From a virus, in the IMG/VR virus record IMGVR_UViG_3300042301_004349, positions 62,001 to 126,000 of that record: DNA of 64,000 nucleotides; one strand, written 5' to 3'. The notes under the pieces were generated by a model. That model was not told where the DNA came from and did no database searches. It saw nothing but the letters and a program-made list of their open reading frames with translations. A program made the position numbers and the translations under genes. Below are positions 17,053-25,676 of this stretch, piece by piece. Every line of letters starts with the position of its first letter. Position 1 is the first letter of the stretch.

Positions 17053-17064
17053 GTATATAAATAT
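17053..17064 (-). promoter_or_regulatory. late-promoter-like motif (ATATTTATATAC)
   Basis: It ends 19 nt before ATG 17033. The motif and the following GAACAAAA nearly duplicate the leader at 12821, which is strong evidence for a shared signal rather than chance AT-richness. Confidence 0.65.
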
Positions 17065-17088
17065 ATAAGAAAATCCAAAAACGCAATC

Positions 17089-17319
17089 TTATAAAGAAAG
17101 AAGACGAGTTTCTAATTCTTGTCGAACAGCATTAAATACTTCCTCTGTTGATTCTTCAATAACACCACTAGCTACATCTTCAGATATTCTATTGAAGAAT
17201 AAAGCGGGTGCTGCTACCCTCATAAAACATTCATTTGGTTCATTAACCAATGAAATAATTTTTTGGGTTTCACTATCTACTGATAAGTAAATTTGTTTCC
17301 CTTTGTAATAATTTATCAT
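17089..17319 (-). CDS. hypothetical protein, 76 aa
   Basis: A short protein with a beta-type N-terminus (GKQIYLSVDSETQKIISLV) and a helical C-terminus (VFNAVRQELETRLLSL). It lies 17 nt downstream of the beta-propeller adhesin-like gene and ends the fibre transcription unit. Function unknown. Confidence 0.6.
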   Translation of the reverse strand: MINYYKGKQIYLSVDSETQKIISLVNEPNECFMRVAAPALFFNRISEDVASGVIEESTEEVFNAVRQELETRLLSL

Positions 17320-17336
17320 AATTTTATTTTATTAAT

Positions 17337-18749
17337 TTATATAAAGCATTCAGAACATCCATAATAATAACAAGGGTTTGGGTATTGTTCACAACCGAAC
17401 CCACAATCACAATAATAATTCTCTCCAGCATTATAACCACAAGTGAGTGAATTATATTCTTGTACTGTACCATAAATTCCACAGTTTCCATCAGTATATT
17501 GATTAATTAAATCAAAACCTGAACAGTATTGATCTACAAAAATATTAGCAGCAGGGCAACTTGGTCCAGTACCACCACCCAATGCTGTGGGGGCAATAAC
17601 CACTGATGTCCAGTTTTGAGAACCTGCCGAACTGAAGCCATCTACTCTTACATATGAGGCACCATAATTTCTTGATAGGTATAAATAATTATTAGAATAA
17701 CCATCAGCATCTGCTACTAGTACAGTTTTTCCACTAGATGATATTGATACCCCAATTCCCCAAAAATTACTATCTGGTGTTGTTATTCCAGTATTGCTCC
17801 AATATCCCGCTACTCCATAATTATTATTTTTTCTAACCCCAAAAGTAGTATTTGTTGTAGCAGCAACAACATATTGCCCAGTTCCTGATATGTCTACTGA
17901 TAGGTAGCGACCTGCATTTCCTGCTGTTGTGTTCTGCCATGATATTCCATAATTATTAGATACTGCAATCCAAGATTGCCAACCACCACCAATCCATCCA
18001 TCATTTCTAATAACTACTTGATATTGACCTGTATCAGATATTGCGCTTCCTTGATAATAATAAACATCAGTTGCAGCAGACCCAGCAACAGACCAACTAA
18101 CTCCATAATTTGTTGATCTATATAATCTATCATGATTATTACCTGCAGAAGCAAGCATATATTGCCCATTTCCTGATATTGATACATTTTTCCATTCCCT
18201 ACTTCCTATTGATGCTTTAGCAGTCCAATTTACTCCATAATCGTTGGAAACCCAAATATATCCTGGTGAAGAACTATTAGAAGGTTTACTTTCTGCCAGA
18301 ACAACATATTGGCCACTTCTAGAAACAGCTATATCTGTAAAATAGGAGGAAGATGCAGCTTTTACACTATTAAAAGAAAATTCACTCCCATAACCTGATG
18401 ATTTTAAAACATAAGAACCATCAGTAACGAAAACATATTGCCCGTTTTCAGATACATCTACTTTTACCCAATTAGCAGGTCCAGCACTTACAAACGAGTT
18501 ATACCAAGATAGACCACTATCATTTGATTTTTTCAAATAACTTCCACCTACCGTAGCATATTGTGTAAAATCTTCTGTTGGACAAACACCCACTTCATTT
18601 ATAATTCCTGTAGAGTTTGTTCTATAGTAATAATTTACCCCAGATACGACAGCAGATAAATACCCATCTGCATATATTGATGTTCTTTTAATGTCATTGT
18701 ATACAGGGCAGCTTAGAGCAAGTGTAGAACAATATGAATATTTACTCAT
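17337..18749 (-). CDS. putative adhesin/tip protein: Asp-box-like beta-propeller with Cys-rich C-terminus
   Basis: The 470-aa protein has at least six imperfect repeats of the BNR/Asp-box pattern S-x-(D/N)-x-G-x-(S/T)-W, such as SNDSGLSW, SNDYGVNW, STNYGVSW and SNNYGISW, each near a S-x-x-G-Q-Y-V-x strand. This predicts a beta-propeller, as in sialidase-like folds; I see no sialidase catalytic set. The last 73 residues hold ten Cys (for example YYCDCGFGCEQ and CYYYGCSEC), suggesting a disulfide-stabilised or metal-binding end. It follows a collagen-like fibre gene and two small fibre-associated genes, so a receptor-binding tip is likely. Confidence 0.65.
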   Translation of the reverse strand: MSKYSYCSTLALSCPVYNDIKRTSIYADGYLSAVVSGVNYYYRTNSTGIINEVGVCPTEDFTQYATVGGSYLKKSNDSGLSWYNSFVSAGPANWVKVDVSENGQYVFVTDGSYVLKSSGYGSEFSFNSVKAASSSYFTDIAVSRSGQYVVLAESKPSNSSSPGYIWVSNDYGVNWTAKASIGSREWKNVSISGNGQYMLASAGNNHDRLYRSTNYGVSWSVAGSAATDVYYYQGSAISDTGQYQVVIRNDGWIGGGWQSWIAVSNNYGISWQNTTAGNAGRYLSVDISGTGQYVVAATTNTTFGVRKNNNYGVAGYWSNTGITTPDSNFWGIGVSISSSGKTVLVADADGYSNNYLYLSRNYGASYVRVDGFSSAGSQNWTSVVIAPTALGGGTGPSCPAANIFVDQYCSGFDLINQYTDGNCGIYGTVQEYNSLTCGYNAGENYYCDCGFGCEQYPNPCYYYGCSECFI

Positions 18750-18769
18750 AGATTTAAATTATTTAACAA

Positions 18770-19516
18770 TTATGATATTATTCCATACCCACAATTACAA
18801 GAACTTAAGATATTACTATCTTCACAACCATATGTGTAGGTTACTAAGGAATATGCTTTAATATAATAGTTTGTATTTGCTTGGACTGTGAAAGTATAAC
18901 TTAATGATTGAAGTGTTGAAGATGAATTATTAGCTGGTTTAAATATGTTTTGATCACTTATTAAAGTTCCATTAGCAGATACTTCTAAAAATCCGTATCC
19001 TGGAGCTTCCCAACCATAACTCCCTGCATCGGGAGTAGGTAAGCCAAAATTTGCTTGAACATAAACACTATTTCCTACCCTCACCGCAGCATTCATTTGA
19101 GGAGAATATTGTGGTCCTCCAAAGAACATTCCACTTAAACCATTAGAAGGATCTAATAGAAGAGAATTTCCATTTACATACCCAAATAAATCTGTATTTA
19201 GATAAGGATTACCTTCTTGTCTCATCTCAAATAATACTGAAGATGATCTTAATGAGTTTATGTAGTTATAATTGCAAGTTAAGTTTGGAGAAGGTCCTGT
19301 AAAGAAAGTACTACCAATAGTCCAACTACTATTAGGAATAAAACCACCATCAGGTGAATCCCCAGTATAGACATGAACTGAGTTTGCTACTTCCTGACGA
19401 GTTAAACAACGGTTTGTAGCAGGTATTGATTGGCCTGCCTTCAAGCCAAGTAAATTTTCATTTACCATAGCTTGCAATTCATTTCCTGTTATCTGAAAAT
19501 TACTACTTCTAGCCAT
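18770..19516 (-). CDS. fibre-associated protein, 248 aa
   Basis: The start overlaps the stop of the 859-aa fibre gene (TAATG), so the two are translationally coupled and likely made in fixed proportion. The protein is beta-rich with many Asn/Ser/Tyr/Gly residues, typical of exposed virion proteins, and ends with a short Cys-rich segment (YGCEDSNILSSCNCGYG). N-terminal region: FQITGNELQAMVNENLLGL. A tip or adaptor role at the fibre end is inferred from coupling and composition. Confidence 0.62.
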   Translation of the reverse strand: MARSSNFQITGNELQAMVNENLLGLKAGQSIPATNRCLTRQEVANSVHVYTGDSPDGGFIPNSSWTIGSTFFTGPSPNLTCNYNYINSLRSSSVLFEMRQEGNPYLNTDLFGYVNGNSLLLDPSNGLSGMFFGGPQYSPQMNAAVRVGNSVYVQANFGLPTPDAGSYGWEAPGYGFLEVSANGTLISDQNIFKPANNSSSTLQSLSYTFTVQANTNYYIKAYSLVTYTYGCEDSNILSSCNCGYGIIS

Positions 19517-22095
19517 TATTTAGATTCTAATTCTTTTATTCTAGCTTCTAATTGTTGAATTGCTTTTATCAACACACCTACTGTTGATGCAACATCCATT
19601 GTATTTTTATTGATTGTTGATAGGTCTGATGGAGTATCTTCAGCAATGAAACCAATATGGGGTGTTTGTAATTCATCGTTTTTATAGCTAAATCTAACTA
19701 CATTAACTTGATTTAATAAAATTAAAGCATCATTAGTATAAGGAATGACATTATGTTTTAAGTAACGAGATGAATTTTGGAAGAAACCATCAGCATAAAT
19801 TGTATTTCCACTTACATATACACTTGCATTTGTATAGGCACCTGTTGAGGTACCGTTTGAAATTACAATTGCTGTATTTGTTGCAGGTGAAATTGCATTA
19901 AATCCAGGACCTGGTGTTCCGGGGTCGCCTTTATCGCCTTTAAAACCTTGGAATCCTCTATCGCCTGGGTCGCCTTTATCGCCTGGGTCGCCTTTATCGC
20001 CTTTAAAACCTTGGAATCCTCTTTCTCCTGGGTCGCCTTTATCGCCTTTAAAACCTTGGAATCCTCTATCGCCTTGATCTCCTTTGTCTCCTTTTTCTCC
20101 TTTGTCGCCTTTAAATCCTTGGTCGCCTTTGTCTCCTTTTTCTCCTTTATCGCCTTTAAAGCCTTGATCACCTTTGTCGCCTTTGTCTCCTTTAAAACCT
20201 TGGAAGCCTCTATCACCTTGATCACCTTTGTCGCCTTTAAAGCCTTGGAAACCTCTGTCGCCTTGGTCTCCTTTATCGCCTTTGTCGCCTTTAAAGCCTT
20301 GGAAACCTCTGTCGCCTTGGTCGCCTTTATCGCCTTTGAAGCCTTGGAAACCTCTGTCGCCTTGGAATCCTCTGTCGCCCTGGTCGCCTTTGTCGCCTTT
20401 ATCACCTTTTAATCCTATGTCACCTTGGAAGCCTCTGTCTCCTTGAAAACCTCTGTCGCCTTGGTCGCCTTTGTCACCTTTATCGCCTTTGAAACCTTGA
20501 AAGCCTCTGTCGCCTTGGTCGCCTTTGTCTCCTTTGAAGCCTTGAGTTCCAATATCGCCTTTATCGCCTTTTAATCCTGTAAAACCTTGGAAGCCTCTGT
20601 CGCCTTGGTCACCTTTGTCGCCTTTAAAGCCTTGAGTTCCTGTACTACCTTGATCACCTTTATCGCCTTTTAATCCTTGAACTCCTATACTACCTTGATC
20701 ACCTGTTGCTCCTACAGTCCCCTGAGGGCCTTGAGCTCCATTTGTACCTGCTATACCTTGAGCACCCTGTATACCAGTATCTCCCCTATCACCTGTTCTT
20801 GCAAATGTAATAATAATGTCTAAATCATTTGTAAATGAACTTACACCTGATAGCCAGGTAACAGGAACTTCAAAATAATTTGTGTTGTGAGTATGAGCTC
20901 CAGTTATTGAAAATAAAGCAAAATTTGTTGTTGATCCTTTTTCAGAAACGGTAAAATGTCCTTTAATTGCTGAAGTTGAATCATCAATTGTTTGTAAATA
21001 GTTGTATACAGAAACACTAGCATCATCTACCTCGCTTATATATAATACTGAGGCTGATGGTAGTGATAAGTTGTTTAATTTTAATTTTCCATTTCCAGGA
21101 ATTGTATTTGATGTATTTGTACTAAATGTATAATCAAAAGCAGCACCACCAAAATTACCTGTTAGACCTTGGTGACCTTGTGGTCCTTGAATCCCCTGAG
21201 CTCCAAATCCCGTTTGGCCTTGAATACCTTGAGGACCTATTGGTCCTTGAGGACCAGGAACTGTAGAATCATTTCCTGTTATACCTTGAAAACCTATATC
21301 ACCTTTAGCTCCTTGGATACCTTGGTTACCTGAGGGGCCTTGTATGCCTTGATCACCTTTTTCTCCTTGGTCACCTTTTATTCCTTGTATACCTTGATTA
21401 CCTGCTGAACCTTGAATACCCTGAATGCCAATAGGGCCTTGTATACCTTGATCACCAGTTGATCCTTGGTCACCTTTAATACCTACAGCTCCTTGAATGC
21501 CTTGAATACCTATAGGACCCTGGATGCCTTGATTGCCTATAGGGCCTGTAGTGCCTTGAATACCAACAGGACCTTGTATACCTTGGTCGCCAGTATCGCC
21601 TTTATCTCCTTGATCACCTTTCACACCTATACTACCTTGTACACCGATAGGGCCTTGTATACCTTGAAAACCTATACTACCTTGATCACCTTTTGCTCCT
21701 GTACTTCCTTGTACACCTATACCACCTTGAGCTCCTGTAGCACCTTGATCGCCTGATGGGCCTTGTATACCTTGGTCTCCTGTGTCACCTTTATTGCCTT
21801 TTGATCCTTGAGCACCTGTTGATCCTTGGACACCTTGAGCTCCATGATCACCTTGACTGCCTGTATCACCTTTAATACCTTGAATGCCTTGAGCACCAAC
21901 GGGACCTACAATACCTTGAGGTCCTATTATTCCTTGGGGGCCAGTTGCTCCTGTTAATCCAGTAGCTCCTTGAGCTCCTTGGGCACCATTTGATACAGTA
22001 ATTTGATCTATACTACCACTCAATTCGACCCAGTTTGTATCCATCTCTTCCCATGTGAGTGGACGACCTAGATCTGATCTTAAAGATAAAGCCAT
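19516..22095 (-). CDS. collagen-like tail fibre with C-terminal S74 (endosialidase-type) chaperone, 859 aa
   Basis: Residues 1-36 (SLRSDLGRPLTWEEMDTNWV) are a virion-attachment-type head. Two Gly-X-Y blocks follow, at about 37-315 and 430-730, with a short globular insert between. The second block is dominated by [12 protein letters not shown] and G-F-Q triplets, so Lys often occupies the Y position as in sites used by lysyl hydroxylases. The C-terminus has SSRYLKHNV, FSYKNDELQTPHIGFIAED and a terminal coiled coil (AIQQLEARIKELE), the layout of the self-cleaving trimerisation chaperone of peptidase family S74. The protein should form a long trimeric fibre. Confidence 0.85.
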   Translation of the reverse strand: MALSLRSDLGRPLTWEEMDTNWVELSGSIDQITVSNGAQGAQGATGLTGATGPQGIIGPQGIVGPVGAQGIQGIKGDTGSQGDHGAQGVQGSTGAQGSKGNKGDTGDQGIQGPSGDQGATGAQGGIGVQGSTGAKGDQGSIGFQGIQGPIGVQGSIGVKGDQGDKGDTGDQGIQGPVGIQGTTGPIGNQGIQGPIGIQGIQGAVGIKGDQGSTGDQGIQGPIGIQGIQGSAGNQGIQGIKGDQGEKGDQGIQGPSGNQGIQGAKGDIGFQGITGNDSTVPGPQGPIGPQGIQGQTGFGAQGIQGPQGHQGLTGNFGGAAFDYTFSTNTSNTIPGNGKLKLNNLSLPSASVLYISEVDDASVSVYNYLQTIDDSTSAIKGHFTVSEKGSTTNFALFSITGAHTHNTNYFEVPVTWLSGVSSFTNDLDIIITFARTGDRGDTGIQGAQGIAGTNGAQGPQGTVGATGDQGSIGVQGLKGDKGDQGSTGTQGFKGDKGDQGDRGFQGFTGLKGDKGDIGTQGFKGDKGDQGDRGFQGFKGDKGDKGDQGDRGFQGDRGFQGDIGLKGDKGDKGDQGDRGFQGDRGFQGFKGDKGDQGDRGFQGFKGDKGDKGDQGDRGFQGFKGDKGDQGDRGFQGFKGDKGDKGDQGFKGDKGEKGDKGDQGFKGDKGEKGDKGDQGDRGFQGFKGDKGDPGERGFQGFKGDKGDPGDKGDPGDRGFQGFKGDKGDPGTPGPGFNAISPATNTAIVISNGTSTGAYTNASVYVSGNTIYADGFFQNSSRYLKHNVIPYTNDALILLNQVNVVRFSYKNDELQTPHIGFIAEDTPSDLSTINKNTMDVASTVGVLIKAIQQLEARIKELESK
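19905..20805 (-). repeat. Gly-X-Y (collagen-like) tandem repeat, Lys-rich block
   Basis: The near-identical 9- and 18-base units encode [12 protein letters not shown] and G-F-Q. On the plus strand, cctttatcgcc and ccttggaa blocks recur many times. The same bias gives long non-stop frames on the opposite strand; these are not genes. Confidence 0.95.
21150..21987 (-). repeat. Gly-X-Y repeat, N-terminal block of the 859-aa fibre
   Basis: More degenerate triplets than the distal block, rich in G-I-Q, G-P-I, G-A-Q and G-D-Q. Its DNA repeats are less exact, suggesting an older or more diverged array. Confidence 0.93.
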
Positions 22096-22116
22096 AATTA
22101 TTTTTTAATTTGTCAC

Positions 22117-22126
22117 GTATAAATAT
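22117..22126 (-). promoter_or_regulatory. late-promoter-like motif (ATATTTATAC)
   Basis: It ends 21 nt before ATG 22095, is followed by GTGACAAATT, and lies directly after a hairpin terminator. It would drive the unit 22095-17089. Confidence 0.65.
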
Positions 22127-22128
22127 GA

Positions 22129-22152
22129 AAGGGGATGATTGCTCATCCCCTT
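22129..22152 (-). terminator. hairpin terminator
   Basis: On the coding strand AAGGGGATGA-GCAA-TCATCCCCTT is a perfect 10-bp stem with a 4-nt loop. The T tract after it is short (TT then CATATTTAT). It ends the 152-aa gene. Confidence 0.78.
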
Positions 22153-22177
22153 CTAAAAACATATATTAAATATTTAA

Positions 22178-22636
22178 TTAACAGTCTTCGTAGCTTCCTG
22201 TTCCAAATACTTCAATAACTTTTTCTTTTAATTTAGCATATCCAAATTCGAAAATGTTTGCTTCTTCTACTGCAGTAAAATCAGGAACCATTACTGTTAC
22301 ACTTTCAGAAACTGTTGTTTCTACTGTTGTATAAGTGATGCTACCAGATTCACCAACACTTTGAGAAGGCATGTTTACTGTTCTAAAAACAACACTTTCA
22401 GATGGAACTCTTAAATCAACATATAAGCTTTCACCAATTTGTTGGTTACGAGCAGTCATACCACCCATACCTGGGTAAAGGTTTGATCCTGAAGTTGCTG
22501 CTTCTTCGTCTAAAAATAGTTGAGTTTGAAAATTAGCATATCCGCCTTTTTGAATATTGTAATTAACAATACGTAAATATGCTTCGCTTGTAATACCTAA
22601 ATCAGTACCAATTTGAGTTGTGATTTTAATTGCCAT
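22178..22636 (-). CDS. fibre-region hypothetical protein, 152 aa
   Basis: A soluble beta-rich protein (SEAYLRIVNYNIQKGGYANF, then QTQLFLDEEAATSG), ending VFGTGSYEDC. It has its own promoter-like motif and terminator, unlike the coupled enzymes upstream. It is probably a small virion or fibre-associated protein; not recognised. Confidence 0.65.
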   Translation of the reverse strand: MAIKITTQIGTDLGITSEAYLRIVNYNIQKGGYANFQTQLFLDEEAATSGSNLYPGMGGMTARNQQIGESLYVDLRVPSESVVFRTVNMPSQSVGESGSITYTTVETTVSESVTVMVPDFTAVEEANIFEFGYAKLKEKVIEVFGTGSYEDC

Positions 22637-22668
22637 GTTTAATTTGCTTTATGTTTTATAATTTGCGT

Positions 22669-22678
22669 GTATAAATAT
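22669..22678 (-). promoter_or_regulatory. late-promoter-like motif (ATATTTATAC)
   Basis: It ends 32 nt before ATG 22636 and overlaps the stop codon of the oxygenase gene just upstream. Confidence 0.55.
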
Positions 22679-23268
22679 TAACGATAGTGTTCTCCCCCAA
22701 GCCACAACACAAAAGATCTACGAGTTCCAACAGTAACTGGTGAAACACGGTGCATCATATATGAAGGAAATATAACTACTGTGCCTTTACCGCGAGGTGC
22801 GGTGATATGATCTTTACCCCCTTGCCAAATATCTAAATCTCCACCTTCATATTCGCTAGGATCGGATAATTGGACCGTAATAGACACTTTACGGAGCGAT
22901 AACATCCCAGGCCCAATGTCTTGATGCCAAATATAATGTCCACCTTCACTAGCATAGTATTCAGTGTATTGTATTTGTTCTGGGGCCGAATGTAAGTCAA
23001 AATCCCATAAATTTTTATTAGCTTCAGCAGCCATATCCATTAGTTTGTTATATAGCCAATTCCATTTGAAATTTTGTGGAACCCATTTAACAGAAGATGA
23101 ACGTGATTCTTTATCATCACCACCAACTGTAGTAGCTTTAATAAAATCAATATCAGCAACATCTTTGTATATTCTATCTAATTCTTCACTATCAAAACCA
23201 TTATTAAAATAGTAATAATTTTGTAGATCAGCGTGTTTCTTAGGAAATAAATAACCAGTTTGTACCAT
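22678..23268 (-). CDS. Fe(II)/2-oxoglutarate-dependent oxygenase (PKHD-type hydroxylase-like)
   Basis: The 196-aa protein contains the full facial triad and 2OG site of the superfamily: H115-Q-D117 (GGHYIWHQDIGPG), H173 (FPSYMMHRVSPV) and R183, ten residues after the second His (VGTRRSFVLWL). The double-stranded beta-helix core is complete (VSITVQLSDP, YEGGDLDIWQG, GTVVIFP). The layout is closest to PKHD-type and prolyl 4-hydroxylase-like enzymes. It should hydroxylate an amino-acid side chain or small molecule using O2 and 2-oxoglutarate. It is the last gene of a compact cassette with two further oxygenase-like genes and a glycosyltransferase, flanked by collagen-like fibre genes. Confidence 0.85.
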   Translation of the reverse strand: MVQTGYLFPKKHADLQNYYYFNNGFDSEELDRIYKDVADIDFIKATTVGGDDKESRSSSVKWVPQNFKWNWLYNKLMDMAAEANKNLWDFDLHSAPEQIQYTEYYASEGGHYIWHQDIGPGMLSLRKVSITVQLSDPSEYEGGDLDIWQGGKDHITAPRGKGTVVIFPSYMMHRVSPVTVGTRRSFVLWLGGEHYR

Positions 23269-23277
23269 TTTTATAGT

Positions 23278-23850
23278 TTATTCAGTTTCAAAAATATTCA
23301 TTTTACTTGAGTATGGCTCTTCAGCCCATAAATTTATAGCAATCGCTCTTCTAGTTCCTGTTAAAACAGTATCTACTCTATGAGGTACCTTCCCAGCATC
23401 AAATATAATTAGACGATTTGGTCTACATAACACAATATCAGGAGGGTTAGATTCACCATCTGTATACACATTTAAGGCACCACCTGTGAATTCTGATCCT
23501 ATTGGGTAATAAACACATCCAACTGTTGGTGACATTCTATCTCCTGTTGCTTTTCTATAAGCAACATCATCATCGTAATGCATTTCTAAATAGTTTCTAA
23601 ATCTTCCATTTGGGTCTGCTTCTTGTACGCCTGTCCAATATTCAAATCCATCTATTGTATATAGTTTATTAATTGGACAATTATTTTTCCAAATATATTC
23701 TATTAGTTTCTTTTTAGTAGTATTAACTTCACTATTCCACCAACCATTCCAATAGTAATAAACACCAGGATCCTTAAAAAAGGTAGTGTCATTAGCTATT
23801 TCATCTAGTAAGGTTTGATCTGTTATAAAATCATCAAATACTGTTATCAT
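23278..23850 (-). CDS. Fe(II)/2-oxoglutarate-dependent oxygenase (prolyl 4-hydroxylase-like)
   Basis: The 190-aa protein has H91-Y-D93 (LEMHYDDDV), H157 (GKVPHRVDTV) and R167 (LTGTRRAIAINLW), a complete iron and 2OG site with the His-x-Asp...His...Arg spacing of the P4H group. TGGALNVYTDG is the typical strand between them. It differs enough from the neighbouring 196-aa enzyme to act on another residue or substrate. The gap to the next gene is 9 nt, so the two are co-translated from one message. Natural substrates could be Pro or Lys in the adjacent Gly-X-Y fibres. Confidence 0.85.
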   Translation of the reverse strand: MITVFDDFITDQTLLDEIANDTTFFKDPGVYYYWNGWWNSEVNTTKKKLIEYIWKNNCPINKLYTIDGFEYWTGVQEADPNGRFRNYLEMHYDDDVAYRKATGDRMSPTVGCVYYPIGSEFTGGALNVYTDGESNPPDIVLCRPNRLIIFDAGKVPHRVDTVLTGTRRAIAINLWAEEPYSSKMNIFETE

Positions 23851-23861
23851 TTTATTTTATT

Positions 23862-25676
23862 TTAGGGATTATAAATATAGTTTACATATCCTTCATCATC
23901 ACCAAATCTACTTTCAACCCATAAAGGATGTTGTGGGTTTTCTTTATAAGCCCAATCTTCCATTCCTAATTCTTCAAATCGTTTTGCAATTCTCTCATTA
24001 TAATGATACATAATTGTTCTTACTCTACGTTGAATATCAGCACGAGATAAATCGTGTGTATTTTGTCCTGAGTGGTTGTTATAGATGAATTGAATATAGC
24101 CAAGTTTAGGTATTTTACAAATTTTAGTATGTAAAAATGTTCTAACTATTAATTCATAATCATCAGCTATAGCTAAATCTCTATTATGTCCACCAACAGC
24201 AAAATAAGTATCTCTTCTCCAAGCACGAACGTGATTTGGAACACCAACAATATGTCTTATTGTTTTTGGATTAATATTTTGTGTAATTACAACATCCCAA
24301 TTATAACCTCTATATTGTTCTTTTCTATATTTACCATATCCAAAAGCAAAACCATCATCATATGTTAATGATTCCCATTTTTCATTTATTTCAACACTAT
24401 CATTGAAAAAGAAACCAGCATCTGGGTATGCTTTTGTAGCATTAACTAGATCCATTGTACAGTTGTCTGTTAATAAATCATCATGGTCTAATTCTGCTAG
24501 TAAGAATCCTCTTGTTAAGCAAGCTGCTCTATATTTTGATTCCCCAATAATACCACCTGTTTTTTCTCTAAAATCATATACTCTTACTCTCGGATCTCGT
24601 CTAGCTATTTCTTCAGCTATCTTAAGTGTTTTACCACCATCAGATGAATCATTAACCAACACCCATTCCCAATCTTCGTACGTTTGTTCAAGCAATGAAC
24701 GAAAAGTATTCCATAATTTATTTCCAGTATTATATATTGGGGTAAAATATGATACTAAATGATTATTTGACGCTGATAGCATTTGGTTCATAGCTACATT
24801 ATAAGCTATATCTCCATTTTCAGCATCATCTTTTTCAACATTTAACCATTTTTTTCTTACTTCAAGAGGTTGAGTAGCTAAATTAGGAAATTCTGAAAAG
24901 TGTTTTCCAATAGTAATAATTGAATCTGGTTTGAATGTTGTTAGCAATTCTTCAATTTTAGTATCATTTGGTACATTTAATACATTTAAACTTGTATCTT
25001 CATATCCTAAATGTTTAGTACTTTTCAATTCTGTTGTACCACCTATATAAAGTACTTTTGGTACTCTAGCTTTTTTAGGTTGGGTTAAACGATTATAGTA
25101 GCAAAGTTCTGAATGGATGAAATGGAATTTATCAGAGAATTGTTTGTATAAATTTTCAATAAATACTCCATCACCGCAATATCCACCTTCATATCTACCT
25201 TGTTTATATAGACTTTGTTTAATAACATATTGAGCTGAGTCTATATGTTTTAATTTCATATGTTCAGGACCTACATTTCTAACTTCTAAGCCAGTAAAGT
25301 CCTTTTTATCAACAAATTGTTCAAACACAAATGCTTCTTTATCAGGATTTGCCTCTATTTCTGATTTAATTGTATTATAGAAATCAGGATGAATAATATT
25401 ATCATCATCTAATATTACAATATAATTTTCAGGGTATAATTTTTCAATTATATCGCTTAATTGAGGGTATAAATAATCACTACCATCTCCTTTTATAAAA
25501 TGGAATCTAGTACTTGGAGATTGCAATTCACTTAATAATTCAGCATCAATGTCTTTTAATGTTGTTGTATCAAAAATGATATGCCAAACAACAGTTATAG
25601 GACTAGGGAATACTGTATTCTTAATTGTTAATAAATTCTGCTGTCGCGTACAACGCGTTAATATATGCATTACCAT
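23862..25676 (-). CDS. two-domain glycosyltransferase (GT-A + GT2)
   Basis: The 604-aa protein has two nucleotide-sugar transferase-like halves. The first (1-200) has a GT-A-type metal site YIVILDDDNIIHPDF with D90-D92. The second (about 306-540) is a clear GT2 domain: VSYFTPIYNTGNKLWNT, LLEQTYEDWEWVLVNDSSDG, the D-x-D ELDHDDLLT (D397/D399) and the acceptor-site GGHNRDLAIADDYELI. No membrane segment is seen, so it acts in the cytoplasm. The start overlaps the upstream oxygenase gene (ATG inside GAATGGTAATG); the in-frame ATG at 25670 is an alternative. Context suggests glycosylation of hydroxylated fibre residues; modifying host glycans is the alternative. Confidence 0.82.
   Translation of the reverse strand: MVMHILTRCTRQQNLLTIKNTVFPSPITVVWHIIFDTTTLKDIDAELLSELQSPSTRFHFIKGDGSDYLYPQLSDIIEKLYPENYIVILDDDNIIHPDFYNTIKSEIEANPDKEAFVFEQFVDKKDFTGLEVRNVGPEHMKLKHIDSAQYVIKQSLYKQGRYEGGYCGDGVFIENLYKQFSDKFHFIHSELCYYNRLTQPKKARVPKVLYIGGTTELKSTKHLGYEDTSLNVLNVPNDTKIEELLTTFKPDSIITIGKHFSEFPNLATQPLEVRKKWLNVEKDDAENGDIAYNVAMNQMLSASNNHLVSYFTPIYNTGNKLWNTFRSLLEQTYEDWEWVLVNDSSDGGKTLKIAEEIARRDPRVRVYDFREKTGGIIGESKYRAACLTRGFLLAELDHDDLLTDNCTMDLVNATKAYPDAGFFFNDSVEINEKWESLTYDDGFAFGYGKYRKEQYRGYNWDVVITQNINPKTIRHIVGVPNHVRAWRRDTYFAVGGHNRDLAIADDYELIVRTFLHTKICKIPKLGYIQFIYNNHSGQNTHDLSRADIQRRVRTIMYHYNERIAKRFEELGMEDWAYKENPQHPLWVESRFGDDEGYVNYIYNP

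Noticed and set aside
19863-20405. Other minus-strand frames inside collagen blocks giving Lys/Ala/Thr repeats
   Set aside because: They are alternate-frame readings of the same repeat DNA within a much longer, motif-bearing fibre gene.
19948-20412. Long plus-strand open frames across the collagen-like repeats (also near 30262-30645, 34497-34718, 38463-38936, 42262-42708)
   Set aside because: They are strings of A-F-x-A/L-x-S residues that simply mirror the repeated Gly-X-Y codons on the other strand; no start signal or conserved domain is present.
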